From Nocardioides astragali (GTDB lineage: Bacteria; Actinomycetota; Actinomycetes; Propionibacteriales; Nocardioidaceae): DNA of 64,000 nucleotides. Shown here piece after piece: positions 25,685 through 33,134 of this stretch; the stretch's first letter is position 1, and each line of letters begins with the position of its first letter. Both the position numbers and the translations under genes were made by a program. The DNA is taken from NCBI RefSeq assembly GCF_024436375.1, contig NZ_JAFMZM010000006.1, positions 124,001-188,000 of the forward strand, read 5' to 3'. Below the pieces are notes generated by a model. That model was not told the DNA's origin, made no database searches, and saw only the letters and a program-made list of their open reading frames with translations.

Positions 25685-26500
25685 ATGAGGAATGTCGATC
25701 TGCACCACGGGGCGTCCAGCGACGTCGGCCTCGTGCGCAAGGTCAACGAGGACGCCTTCCTGGTCGCCCCGCCGGTCTTCGTCGTCGCCGACGGCATGGG
25801 CGGGCACTCCGGCGGCGACGTGGCCAGCCAGATGGTGGTCGAGGAGTTCCAACGCCTCGCCGGGGCCTATGACCCCGCCCGGGGCGCCGAGCACGTCGCC
25901 GACGCCTTCGCGCGGGCGCAGGCGCGGATCGTCGACTACGGCAACGCCCATCGCGCGCTCTCGCCCGGGTGGCACGCCGGCACCACCGCCGTGGTCGCGG
26001 TGCTGGTCGACGACAACGGCGTGCCCAAGTGGCTGCTGGCCAACCTGGGTGACTCCCGCATCTACCGCATCACCGAGGGCCGGCTCGAGCAGATCAGCGT
26101 CGACCACTCGGTCGTGCAGGAGCTGATCGACTCCGGCCAGATCACCGCCGAGGAGGCGGCCGTCCACCCGGAGCGGCACGTCATCACGCGTGCCCTGGGC
26201 AGTCCCGAGGGCATCGATCCCGACTTCTTCCTGCTGCCCCTCGGATCCGTCGAGCGGCTGCTGCTCTGCAGCGACGGCGTGACCGGGATGATCGAGGACG
26301 AGGAGATCCAGGACATCCTCGAGACCGTCGCCGACCCGCGCGACGCCGCCGACGAGCTGGTCCGGGCGGCGGTGGCGGCCGGCGGTCGCGACAACGCGAC
26401 AGCGGTCGTCGTGGATGTGGTGGGATTGGTGAAGGACGCCAGTTATGACTCCCAGCGCCAGCTGGAGAGTCTCGAATCCAAGCTTGGGGGACGACTGTGA
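25685..26500 (+). CDS. PP2C-type serine/threonine protein phosphatase
   Basis: 271 residues with the PPM/PP2C metal motifs: SDVGLVRKVNEDAF, DGMGGHSGGD (from D36), LANLGDSRIYRI, LLCSDGVTGM and GGRDNATAVVVDV. It is soluble, with no membrane segment. Such phosphatases reverse Ser/Thr kinase phosphorylation and often sit with FHA proteins, two of which follow. The stop overlaps the GTG start of the FHA gene. No Ser/Thr kinase is present in this window. Confidence 0.95.
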   Translation: MRNVDLHHGASSDVGLVRKVNEDAFLVAPPVFVVADGMGGHSGGDVASQMVVEEFQRLAGAYDPARGAEHVADAFARAQARIVDYGNAHRALSPGWHAGTTAVVAVLVDDNGVPKWLLANLGDSRIYRITEGRLEQISVDHSVVQELIDSGQITAEEAAVHPERHVITRALGSPEGIDPDFFLLPLGSVERLLLCSDGVTGMIEDEEIQDILETVADPRDAADELVRAAVAAGGRDNATAVVVDVVGLVKDASYDSQRQLESLESKLGGRL

Positions 26501-27624
26501 GCACAGAGGCCAGGTTCGCGGCGGGGGACTGGTACGCCGTGGTCGGCGAGCGGGTCACGGTCGTGCTCCCGGGCAGCCAGCGCGGCCGCGTGGCCGAGCT
26601 GTGGGACCTGACCGATGCAGGCGCCGACGCCGACGCCGTCCTCGACGCCCTGCTCGCCGGCGGCCTGTCCTCGCTCGACCACTTCGCCCTGGTGGCCCAC
26701 GACGACGACGCGACCCGTCTCATCGTGCGCGGCGCGCCCAGCGCAGCCGTCTCCTCGACGACCGGCGACGAGATCGTACGCGCCACCCCCGGCACCGCCT
26801 GGGCGGAGCGGCTCGTCACCGGCGTCACCAGCATCCGCATCACCCTGACCGGTGACGGCGCGGCCGAGCAGCTCCTGACCCCCGGCCTCTCGCGGGTCTC
26901 GGTCGTGGAGTTCGGTACGCCGTCCTTGCCCGCCGCGACCGCCCCTCCGGTGCCCCCGGAGGCCCCGGCCGTCGCGCAGGAGGAACCGGTCCTGTCGGTC
27001 GTGCCCGAGCCGGAGCCGACACCCGATCCGACGCCGACACCGACGCCCGATCCGACGCCGACGCCGACGCCGACACCGACGCCGGAGCCCGTGGCCGCCG
27101 CGCCGCTGACCTTCGGCGAGCCCGAGGACGACCCGACGCCGACGGGAGAGACCCCGGCCGTCCAGGACGACTGGACCGACCGCGACGGCCAGACCATGGC
27201 GGGGCCGCCGGCCGTCGACTTCGACCGGCCGCCGATCCCCGGCCAGGAGATCGCTCCCGATGTGGTGTCGCAGCCCGTCGCGTCGCTGGTCTTCTCGACC
27301 GGGGACGTCGTCGCCGTCGACCGCACCGTGCTCGTGGGGCGCGCCCCCGAGGCCCGGCGCTTCGCATCGCACGACCAGCCGCACGTGGTGACCGTGGCCA
27401 GTCCCCACCAGGAGATCTCCTCGACCCACCTGGAGATCCGACCCGGCGCCGGCGCGGACCACGGCTCCGCGATCGCGACCGACCTGGGCTCGACCAACGG
27501 CACCGTGCTGGCCCAGCCGGGCCTCGACGCGGAGGAGCTCAAGCCCGGCATCGCCGTCAGCCTGATCCCCGGCGCCGTCCTCGACCTCGGTGACGGGGTC
27601 ACCATCCAGGTCACGAACCCCTGA
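26497..27624 (+). CDS. FHA-domain protein with (PT)n linker
   Basis: 375 residues: an N-terminal ~130-residue domain of unknown type (GDWYAVVGERVTVVLPG), a central low-complexity Pro-Thr linker (about 170-205, PTPDPTPTPTP) and a C-terminal FHA domain (VLVGRAPEARR, ISSTHLEIR, DLGSTNGTVL) that binds phosphothreonine peptides. GTG 26497 overlaps the phosphatase stop. The codon-level (CCGACG)n repeat makes the linker prone to length change. It is likely a readout protein for phosphorylation reversed by the neighbouring PP2C. Confidence 0.92.
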   Translation: MSTEARFAAGDWYAVVGERVTVVLPGSQRGRVAELWDLTDAGADADAVLDALLAGGLSSLDHFALVAHDDDATRLIVRGAPSAAVSSTTGDEIVRATPGTAWAERLVTGVTSIRITLTGDGAAEQLLTPGLSRVSVVEFGTPSLPAATAPPVPPEAPAVAQEEPVLSVVPEPEPTPDPTPTPTPDPTPTPTPTPTPEPVAAAPLTFGEPEDDPTPTGETPAVQDDWTDRDGQTMAGPPAVDFDRPPIPGQEIAPDVVSQPVASLVFSTGDVVAVDRTVLVGRAPEARRFASHDQPHVVTVASPHQEISSTHLEIRPGAGADHGSAIATDLGSTNGTVLAQPGLDAEELKPGIAVSLIPGAVLDLGDGVTIQVTNP

Positions 27625-27638
27625 GCACCCTCACCGCC

Positions 27639-28871
27639 GTGACCCAGCCGCCGCACGCCATCACCTATCCGATCGCCCAGCTCGAGCGACGGTTCACCGC
27701 CTTCGCCATCGACCGCCTGCTCGCCTGGAGCCTGCTGGCCGCGACCGGGGTCCTCACGGTGGTCCTCGTCTCCGACGAGGTCTGGACCGTGGTGGGCGTC
27801 GTCGGCGGGGCGATGGTGCTGCTCTGGCTGGTGTTCGCGATCGCCCTGGGAGTCAGCGGCAGCTCGCCCGGCAAGGCGATGTGCGGGCTGCGGGTGGTCC
27901 ACCACGGTGCCGGCACCCCGATCGGCGTGGGCCCGGCCCTGCTGCGCTCGTTCGTGCTCGGCGCCTCGGGCCTGCCCACCTTCGGCATCGGCATCGCCAC
28001 CCTGGCCTGGACCGCGGTCGAGGACCGCGGCCGCCAGCGCCGCGGCTGGCACGACCACCTGACCAGGACGGTGGTGGTCGACGTACGCCCAGTCGAGGAC
28101 GTGGCTGACGGCGACGCCGACGACGGGCCGCGCCACATCGTGAACCTCACCGCGATGCGACTCATCCCCGCACCGCAGGTCGAGGCGGTCAGGACTCCCG
28201 AGCGCACCGAGCACTCCGTGCGCCGCCAGCCCGTGCCCGCGGACCTCGCCGCGCCACCCGGACCGCCCACGCAGCCGCAGCCGCAGGTGCCGGCGCAGGC
28301 CCAGGCGCCCACACAGATGGCTCCGCCACGGCACGATCCCCGTCCGCCGCCCCCGCCGCAGCACGCAATGCAGCAGCCCGGCCCTCCCGCCCCGATGCCC
28401 TCCCAGGCCCCGCCGCCCCAGCAGCAGCCCGGCCCTCCCGCCCCGATGCCCTCCCAGGCCCCGCCGCCCCAGCAGCAGCGTCCACCGCAGATGCCGCACC
28501 AGGTGCCGCTGCCCGCAGCGCGCGTGCCGGCGACACCGCCCCGCTGGCGTGTGCACTTCGACAACGGCGAGAGCTTCGTGATCGCCGGTCTGGCACTGGT
28601 CGGGCGGCGCCCCGAGGCGCGCACCGGCGAGCAGGTGGCGCACCTGATCCCGCTGTCCTCGGCCGACATGTCCGTCTCCAAGACGCACGCCCAGTTCGGG
28701 CCTGCGTCCGACGGCACGATCGTCGTGATGGACCGGGGCTCGACCAACGGGACCGTGCTCGTGCGCCACGGCGTCTCGCGGCAGCTCGCACCGGGCAAGC
28801 CGGCCGCGCTCGTGCACGGTGACAAGGTCGTCTACGGCGACCGCGAGATGACCATCACCCGCGAGGCCTGA
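27639..28871 (+). CDS. RDD membrane domain fused to FHA domain
   Basis: 410 residues. The N-terminal RDD domain has transmembrane segments (AFAIDRLLAWSLLAATGVLTVVLV, VGGAMVLLWLVFAIALGVSG, then SSPGKAMCGLRVV). A long Pro/Gln linker (~200-300) contains an exact 17-residue duplication. The C-terminal FHA domain (VGRRPEARTGEQ, MSVSKTHAQF, MDRGSTNGTVLV) is complete. It would anchor phosphothreonine recognition at the membrane. GTG 27639 lies 14 bases after the preceding FHA gene, so PP2C-FHA-RDD/FHA form one operon. Confidence 0.92.
   Translation: MTQPPHAITYPIAQLERRFTAFAIDRLLAWSLLAATGVLTVVLVSDEVWTVVGVVGGAMVLLWLVFAIALGVSGSSPGKAMCGLRVVHHGAGTPIGVGPALLRSFVLGASGLPTFGIGIATLAWTAVEDRGRQRRGWHDHLTRTVVVDVRPVEDVADGDADDGPRHIVNLTAMRLIPAPQVEAVRTPERTEHSVRRQPVPADLAAPPGPPTQPQPQVPAQAQAPTQMAPPRHDPRPPPPPQHAMQQPGPPAPMPSQAPPPQQQPGPPAPMPSQAPPPQQQRPPQMPHQVPLPAARVPATPPRWRVHFDNGESFVIAGLALVGRRPEARTGEQVAHLIPLSSADMSVSKTHAQFGPASDGTIVVMDRGSTNGTVLVRHGVSRQLAPGKPAALVHGDKVVYGDREMTITREA
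28377..28478 (+). repeat. Exact 51-bp tandem duplication in the RDD-FHA linker
   Basis: 28377-28427 and 28428-28478 are identical and encode PGPPAPMPSQAPPPQQQ twice. Exact identity at the DNA level indicates a recent duplication, with no effect on frame. Confidence 0.9.
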
Positions 28872-28940
28872 GGCCGGGATCTGGCGCAGCGGTCGCGCAC
28901 CACCGGTGCGCACGGCCGGACGGGACGGCAGGATGTGCCC

Positions 28941-30776
28941 GTGGCGACCTTCCTCGACCTGCTCTACGACGAGGCGCCCCTGGCTGCCTTCGACGAGCAC
29001 CTCGCGCAGACCGAGCGCGGGCTCGGGGCGGACGAGGCCGCGATGGTCCGCGATGAGTACGACGTCGCCCTGCGCCTGCGCGACCTGATGACCCGGATGC
29101 GGTCGCGGGAGGCCGAGCTCTCGGCCCTCTACGAGACCGCCTCGGACCTCACCGCGATCCGCGACGTCGACACCATCCTGGCCGCGATCGTGCGTCGCGC
29201 CCGCCAGCTGCTGCACTGCGACATGACCTACCTCTCGCTCAACGACGAGGGCGACGGCGCGTCCTACATGAAGGTCACCGACGGTGCCCTGACCCGCGAG
29301 TTCCAGACCCTGCGGCTCCCGCTCGGCACCGGGCTGCTGGGCCTGGTCGCCCAGACCGGAGCCGCCTACTTCACCGAGGACTACGCCACCGACGAGCGCT
29401 TCGTGCACCAGGGCTACATCGACGAGGCGGTGGCCGGCGAGCAGATCCGCGCGATCCTCGGGGTCCCGCTGGTCCTCGACGGCGTCGTCATCGGCGCGCT
29501 GCTGGCCGTGCACCGCTCCGTACGCCGCTTCCCCCAGGCGGAGGTCAGCCTGCTCACCTCGTTCGCCGCCCACGCCGTGGTGGCGCTGGAGAACGCGCGC
29601 CTGTTCGCCGAGCTGGACGAGGCCAACCGGTCGCTCACCCGGCACACCGAGGCGGTCGATGCCGCAGCGCTCGCGCACGACCGGCTCACCGACCTGCTGA
29701 TCAGTGGCGGCGGCGTCGCGGAGGTCGTGCAGGTGCTGTCCTCGGTGCTCGACGGCGACGTCTCGATCTGGACACCGGCGGGCGAGCTGCAGGCGGGGGA
29801 GGACCCCGGTCTGGCGTGGACCGATGCCGTGATGGCTGCAGCCTCGTCGGGTCGCTCGGTGGTGATCGAGTCCGGGCTGGTGGCCGCTGCCCTCGCCGGC
29901 ACCGAGCACGTCGCCACCCTGGTCCTGCGCCGCGACGAGCCGCTGGACCTGGCGGGGCGTCGCACGCTCGAGCGCGGGGCGCTGGTCACGGCGCTCGTGC
30001 TGCTCTTCGCCCGCTCCGTCACCGATGCCGAGGAGCGCCTCGGCGGACAGCTCCTCGTCGACCTGCTCGAGGCCGACGCCGAGGCCCGCGAGCGCCTGCG
30101 CGATCGCGTACGCCGGCACAGCGCGAGCCTCGACGGCCCGGTGGTCGTGGCCGCGGCCACCGTCGACGGGGCCGACCGGCACCGCGCGAGCCGGGCGGCG
30201 GTGGCTCTCGCGCGCCGGATGTCGGGCCTGGCCGGTGAGCACCGCGGCGCAGTGGTCGTGGTCGTGCCCAGCGAGGATCCGCACCGCGTCGGTGCCGAGC
30301 TCCAGTCGGTCGTCGCGGGGGTCGGCGGCGTGGCCACGGTCGGCGTCGCCGCCACCAGCGACGCGCTGCACGAGGACCGGCTCGTCGCTGCCCACGGCGA
30401 GGCCCGTCGCTGCCTCGACACCCTCGTGCGCCTCGGCCGCCGCGGCGAGGTGAGCGACCCGGCCGGGCTCGGTGTCGCCCGGTTGCTGCTCGGCGACAAC
30501 GAGCCCGAGCACGTCACGGCCTTCGTCGAGGCCATGGTCGGTCCGGTGCGTGACTGGGACGCGCGCCGGGGCACGGGGCTCGTCGACACCCTCGAGGCGT
30601 GGTTCGCCAGCGGCGGTCACCTCAAGGAGACCGCCGCCGCGCTTCACGTCCACCCCAACACCGTGACCCAGCGCCTGGACCGGATCGGCGAGCTCCTGGG
30701 TGCCGGGTGGCGCGACCCGGGTCGTGCCCTCGACCTCCAGCTCGCGTTGAGGCTGGCTCGGCTCCAGGCGGACTGA
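28941..30776 (+). CDS. PucR-type transcriptional regulator with GAF domain
   Basis: 611 residues. A coiled region (~35-55, RLRDLMTRMRSREAELSALYETA) is followed by a GAF domain (~55-215) and a CdaR/PucR-type C terminus ending in the helix-turn-helix LVDTLEAWFASGGHLKETAAALHVHPNTVTQRLDRI. GTG 28941 was preferred over GTG 28935 because CAGGAT at 28929-28934 forms a -10-like box 6 bases ahead. It precedes an SDR dehydrogenase and a transporter on the same strand and probably controls them; ligand unknown. Confidence 0.9.
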   Translation: MATFLDLLYDEAPLAAFDEHLAQTERGLGADEAAMVRDEYDVALRLRDLMTRMRSREAELSALYETASDLTAIRDVDTILAAIVRRARQLLHCDMTYLSLNDEGDGASYMKVTDGALTREFQTLRLPLGTGLLGLVAQTGAAYFTEDYATDERFVHQGYIDEAVAGEQIRAILGVPLVLDGVVIGALLAVHRSVRRFPQAEVSLLTSFAAHAVVALENARLFAELDEANRSLTRHTEAVDAAALAHDRLTDLLISGGGVAEVVQVLSSVLDGDVSIWTPAGELQAGEDPGLAWTDAVMAAASSGRSVVIESGLVAAALAGTEHVATLVLRRDEPLDLAGRRTLERGALVTALVLLFARSVTDAEERLGGQLLVDLLEADAEARERLRDRVRRHSASLDGPVVVAAATVDGADRHRASRAAVALARRMSGLAGEHRGAVVVVVPSEDPHRVGAELQSVVAGVGGVATVGVAATSDALHEDRLVAAHGEARRCLDTLVRLGRRGEVSDPAGLGVARLLLGDNEPEHVTAFVEAMVGPVRDWDARRGTGLVDTLEAWFASGGHLKETAAALHVHPNTVTQRLDRIGELLGAGWRDPGRALDLQLALRLARLQAD

Positions 30777-30815
30777 CGCAGCCCTGTGCCGAGAGCACAC
30801 GAGGAAGGCAGAACT

Positions 30816-30832
30816 ATGGCCCCGCGGGCCAT
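30816..30832. promoter_or_regulatory. Inverted repeat upstream of the hydroxybutyrate dehydrogenase
   Basis: ATGGCCC-CGC-GGGCCAT, a 7-3-7 perfect palindrome, lies 24 bases upstream of the -10-like TACGGT (30856-30861). Its position fits an activator site for the upstream PucR-type regulator. A terminator role for that gene is less likely because the stem is short and the distance from the stop is about 40 bases. Confidence 0.45.
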
Positions 30833-30868
30833 GTGCTGTCCGTCACTCGGCTCCTTACGGTGATGCCC

Positions 30869-31636
30869 ATGACCCGCATCCCAACAGCTGCACCCGCCCT
30901 TGACGGGCGACGCGCGCTGGTGACCGGAGCCGCCAGCGGCATCGGCGCCGCGGTCGCCGCCCGGCTCGCCGCGAGCGGTGTCGAGGTCCACCTCGTGGAC
31001 CGTGACGAGGAGGGGGTGGCGAAGGTCGCCGCCCAGGTGCACGGCACCGCGCACGTCGCCGACCTGACCGACCAGGCCGAGATCGAGTCGCTGGACCTCG
31101 ACGTCGACATCCTCGTCAACAACGCCGGTGTCCAGCACGTCGCGCCGGTCGAGGACTTCGACCCCGAGCAGTTCCGCACCATCCACGCCCTCATGCTCCA
31201 CGCCCCCTTCCTGCTGGCCCGGCGCGTCCTGCCGGGCATGTACGCCCGGGGCTGGGGCCGGATCGTCCACGTCTCCAGCGTCCACGGCCACCGGGCATCG
31301 GCGTACAAGTCCGCCTACGTCAGCGCCAAGCACGGGCTCGAGGGGCTCTCCAAGGTCCTCGCGCTCGAGGGCGCCGACAAGGGCGTCACCAGCAACACGG
31401 TGTGCCCCGGCTACGTCCGCACCCCCCTCGTCGAGGGCCAGCTCGCCGACCAGGCCCGCACCCACGGCATCGCCGAGGACGAGGTGCTGGACACGGTGCT
31501 CCTCGCCCGCACGCCCCTCAAGCGCCTGGTGGAGCCGGAGGAGGTGGCCGACGCCGTCGCCTTCCTCTGCGGCCCCGCCGCCACCTCCATGACCGGCTCC
31601 TCCCTGATCCTCGACGGCGGCTGGAGCGCCGCCTGA
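30869..31636 (+). CDS. Short-chain dehydrogenase, 3-hydroxybutyrate dehydrogenase-like
   Basis: 255 residues. Rossmann motif TGAASGIG, NNAG (VNNAGVQHVAPVEDF), catalytic S (VSSVHGHRAS) and YxxxK (YVSAKHG) are all present, with VCPGYVRTPLVEGQ and LILDGGW as in bacterial D-3-hydroxybutyrate dehydrogenases. It would oxidise 3-hydroxybutyrate to acetoacetate with NAD+. ATG 30869 is 7 bases after TACGGT, giving a leaderless start; ATG 30863 would overlap the transcription start. The MHS transporter 55 bases downstream suggests uptake and use of a hydroxy acid. Confidence 0.88.
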   Translation: MTRIPTAAPALDGRRALVTGAASGIGAAVAARLAASGVEVHLVDRDEEGVAKVAAQVHGTAHVADLTDQAEIESLDLDVDILVNNAGVQHVAPVEDFDPEQFRTIHALMLHAPFLLARRVLPGMYARGWGRIVHVSSVHGHRASAYKSAYVSAKHGLEGLSKVLALEGADKGVTSNTVCPGYVRTPLVEGQLADQARTHGIAEDEVLDTVLLARTPLKRLVEPEEVADAVAFLCGPAATSMTGSSLILDGGWSAA

Positions 31637-31690
31637 CCCACACAACCTCCCCACATCGCCCCACCGTCACCCCCGATGAAAGGCTCGACC

Positions 31691-33061
31691 ATGTCCACCG
31701 ACACCTCCACCACGACCGGGACCGGCGCGCCGGGCGCAGGCCCCGAGCGCACCAACATCGTCAAGGTCGTCTTCGCGTCGCTGATCGGCACCGCCGTCGA
31801 GTGGTACGACTTCTTCCTCTACGGCTCGGCCGCGGCGCTCGTCTTCGGCACGCTGTTCTTCCCGGACAGCGAGCCCGCCACGGCCACGCTGCTGGCCTTC
31901 GGCACCTACGCCCTCGGCTTCGTCGCGCGTCCGCTCGGCGGCATCGTGTTCGGGCACTTCGGCGACAAGGTCGGCCGCAAGAAGATGCTCGTCTTCTCGC
32001 TGTTCCTGATGGGGGTGGCGACCTTCGCGATCGGCCTCCTGCCGACGTACGCGTCCATCGGCGTCGCGGCGCCGCTGCTCCTCCTGCTGTGCCGCCTCCT
32101 CCAGGGCTTCGCGGTGGGCGGCGAATGGGGCGGTGCCGTCCTGATGGCCGCGGAGCACGGGGACGACTCCAAGCGTGGCTTCTGGTCCTCGTGGCCGCAG
32201 GCCGGCGTGGCGCTGGGCAACCTGTTCGCGACCGGGGTCCTGTGGGTGCTGGCCGCGGTGCAGTCGGACTCGGCGTTCGAGTCCTGGGGGTGGCGCGTGC
32301 CGTTCCTCCTGAGCGCCGTGCTGGTGGGCGTGGGCCTGTGGGTGCGCCTCTCGATCGAGGAGTCACCGGTGTTCGCCGACGCCAAGAGCGAGCTCGCCGC
32401 CAAGGACCAGGCGCACGTGCCGCTGCTCGAGGTCTTCCGCAAGTACCCGAAGGAGGTCTTCGTGGCCATGGGCATGCGGATGGCGGAGAACATCTCCTAC
32501 TACCTCTTCACGATCATCTCGATCTCGTTCCTGACCCTCTACGCAGGCACGGCCGACGACAAGCCGCTGATCCTCAAGGCCCTCCTGATCGGCTCGATCG
32601 TGCACTTCGTGACGATTCCGCTGGTCGGTGCGCTGAGTGACCGGGTCGGGCGACGTCCGCTCTACCTCGCCGGTGCCGTCGGCGTCGCCGCGTGGTCGTG
32701 GATCTTCTTCGACCTGATCGCGTCGCGCTCGGAGACCAAGATCATCCTGGCGATCGTCGTGGGCCTGATGCTGCACGCCCTGATGTACGCCCCTCAGGCC
32801 GCGTTCTTCTCCGAGCTCTTCGGCACGTCGGTGCGCTACACCGGAGCATCGGTCGGCTACCAGCTCGCCTCGATCTTCGCCGGCGCGCTTGCCCCGATCA
32901 TCGCGATCGATCTCCTCGGCGACGCCAGCTCGGGCACCGAGAACGTCTCGAAGGTGGCGGTCTACATGACCATCGCGTCGGTGATCACCATCGTCGCGGT
33001 GCTCTTCGCCAAGGAGACCAAGGCGACCTCGCTGCGCCACGACCGGGTGCTGAGCGACTGA
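31691..33061 (+). CDS. MHS-family (MFS) metabolite:proton symporter
   Basis: 456 residues with twelve hydrophobic segments. Metabolite:H+ symporter hallmarks are VEWYDFFLYGSAAALVF in TM1, RPLGGIVFGHFGDKVGRKKML in loop 2-3, and a second DRVGRRP loop between TM8 and TM9. Relatives carry citrate, ketoglutarate, shikimate, betaine or proline. Start ATG 31691 follows GAAAGG at 31680-31685. Context beside a 3-hydroxybutyrate dehydrogenase-like enzyme suggests a carboxylate substrate, which is inference. Confidence 0.92.
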   Translation: MSTDTSTTTGTGAPGAGPERTNIVKVVFASLIGTAVEWYDFFLYGSAAALVFGTLFFPDSEPATATLLAFGTYALGFVARPLGGIVFGHFGDKVGRKKMLVFSLFLMGVATFAIGLLPTYASIGVAAPLLLLLCRLLQGFAVGGEWGGAVLMAAEHGDDSKRGFWSSWPQAGVALGNLFATGVLWVLAAVQSDSAFESWGWRVPFLLSAVLVGVGLWVRLSIEESPVFADAKSELAAKDQAHVPLLEVFRKYPKEVFVAMGMRMAENISYYLFTIISISFLTLYAGTADDKPLILKALLIGSIVHFVTIPLVGALSDRVGRRPLYLAGAVGVAAWSWIFFDLIASRSETKIILAIVVGLMLHALMYAPQAAFFSELFGTSVRYTGASVGYQLASIFAGALAPIIAIDLLGDASSGTENVSKVAVYMTIASVITIVAVLFAKETKATSLRHDRVLSD

Positions 33062-33080
33062 TACCTCGACCGCCTGGAAC

Positions 33081-33110
33081 GGGCCGTCGTCCCCTCGGGG
33101 ACGGCGGCCC
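33081..33110. terminator. Strong hairpin terminator between convergent MHS transporter and S8 protease
   Basis: 14-bp stem GGGCCGTCGTCCCC / GGGGACGGCGGCCC with a minimal loop, one G-T pair, 20 bases after the transporter stop and 25 bases from the protease stop on the other strand. Confidence 0.75.
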
Positions 33111-33134
33111 GTCTCGTCAGTGGGGTCAGCGGCC

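Noticed and set aside
27000..27090. Possible CRISPR-like or minisatellite array
   Set aside because: The regular CCGACG pattern encodes a Pro-Thr linker in frame within an FHA protein; there are no spacers.
26184..30800. 1538-codon open frame on the minus strand
   Set aside because: It is antisense to PP2C, FHA, RDD-FHA and PucR genes, all with clear domains. Long antisense frames are expected where third positions are almost all G/C; its translation is low complexity.
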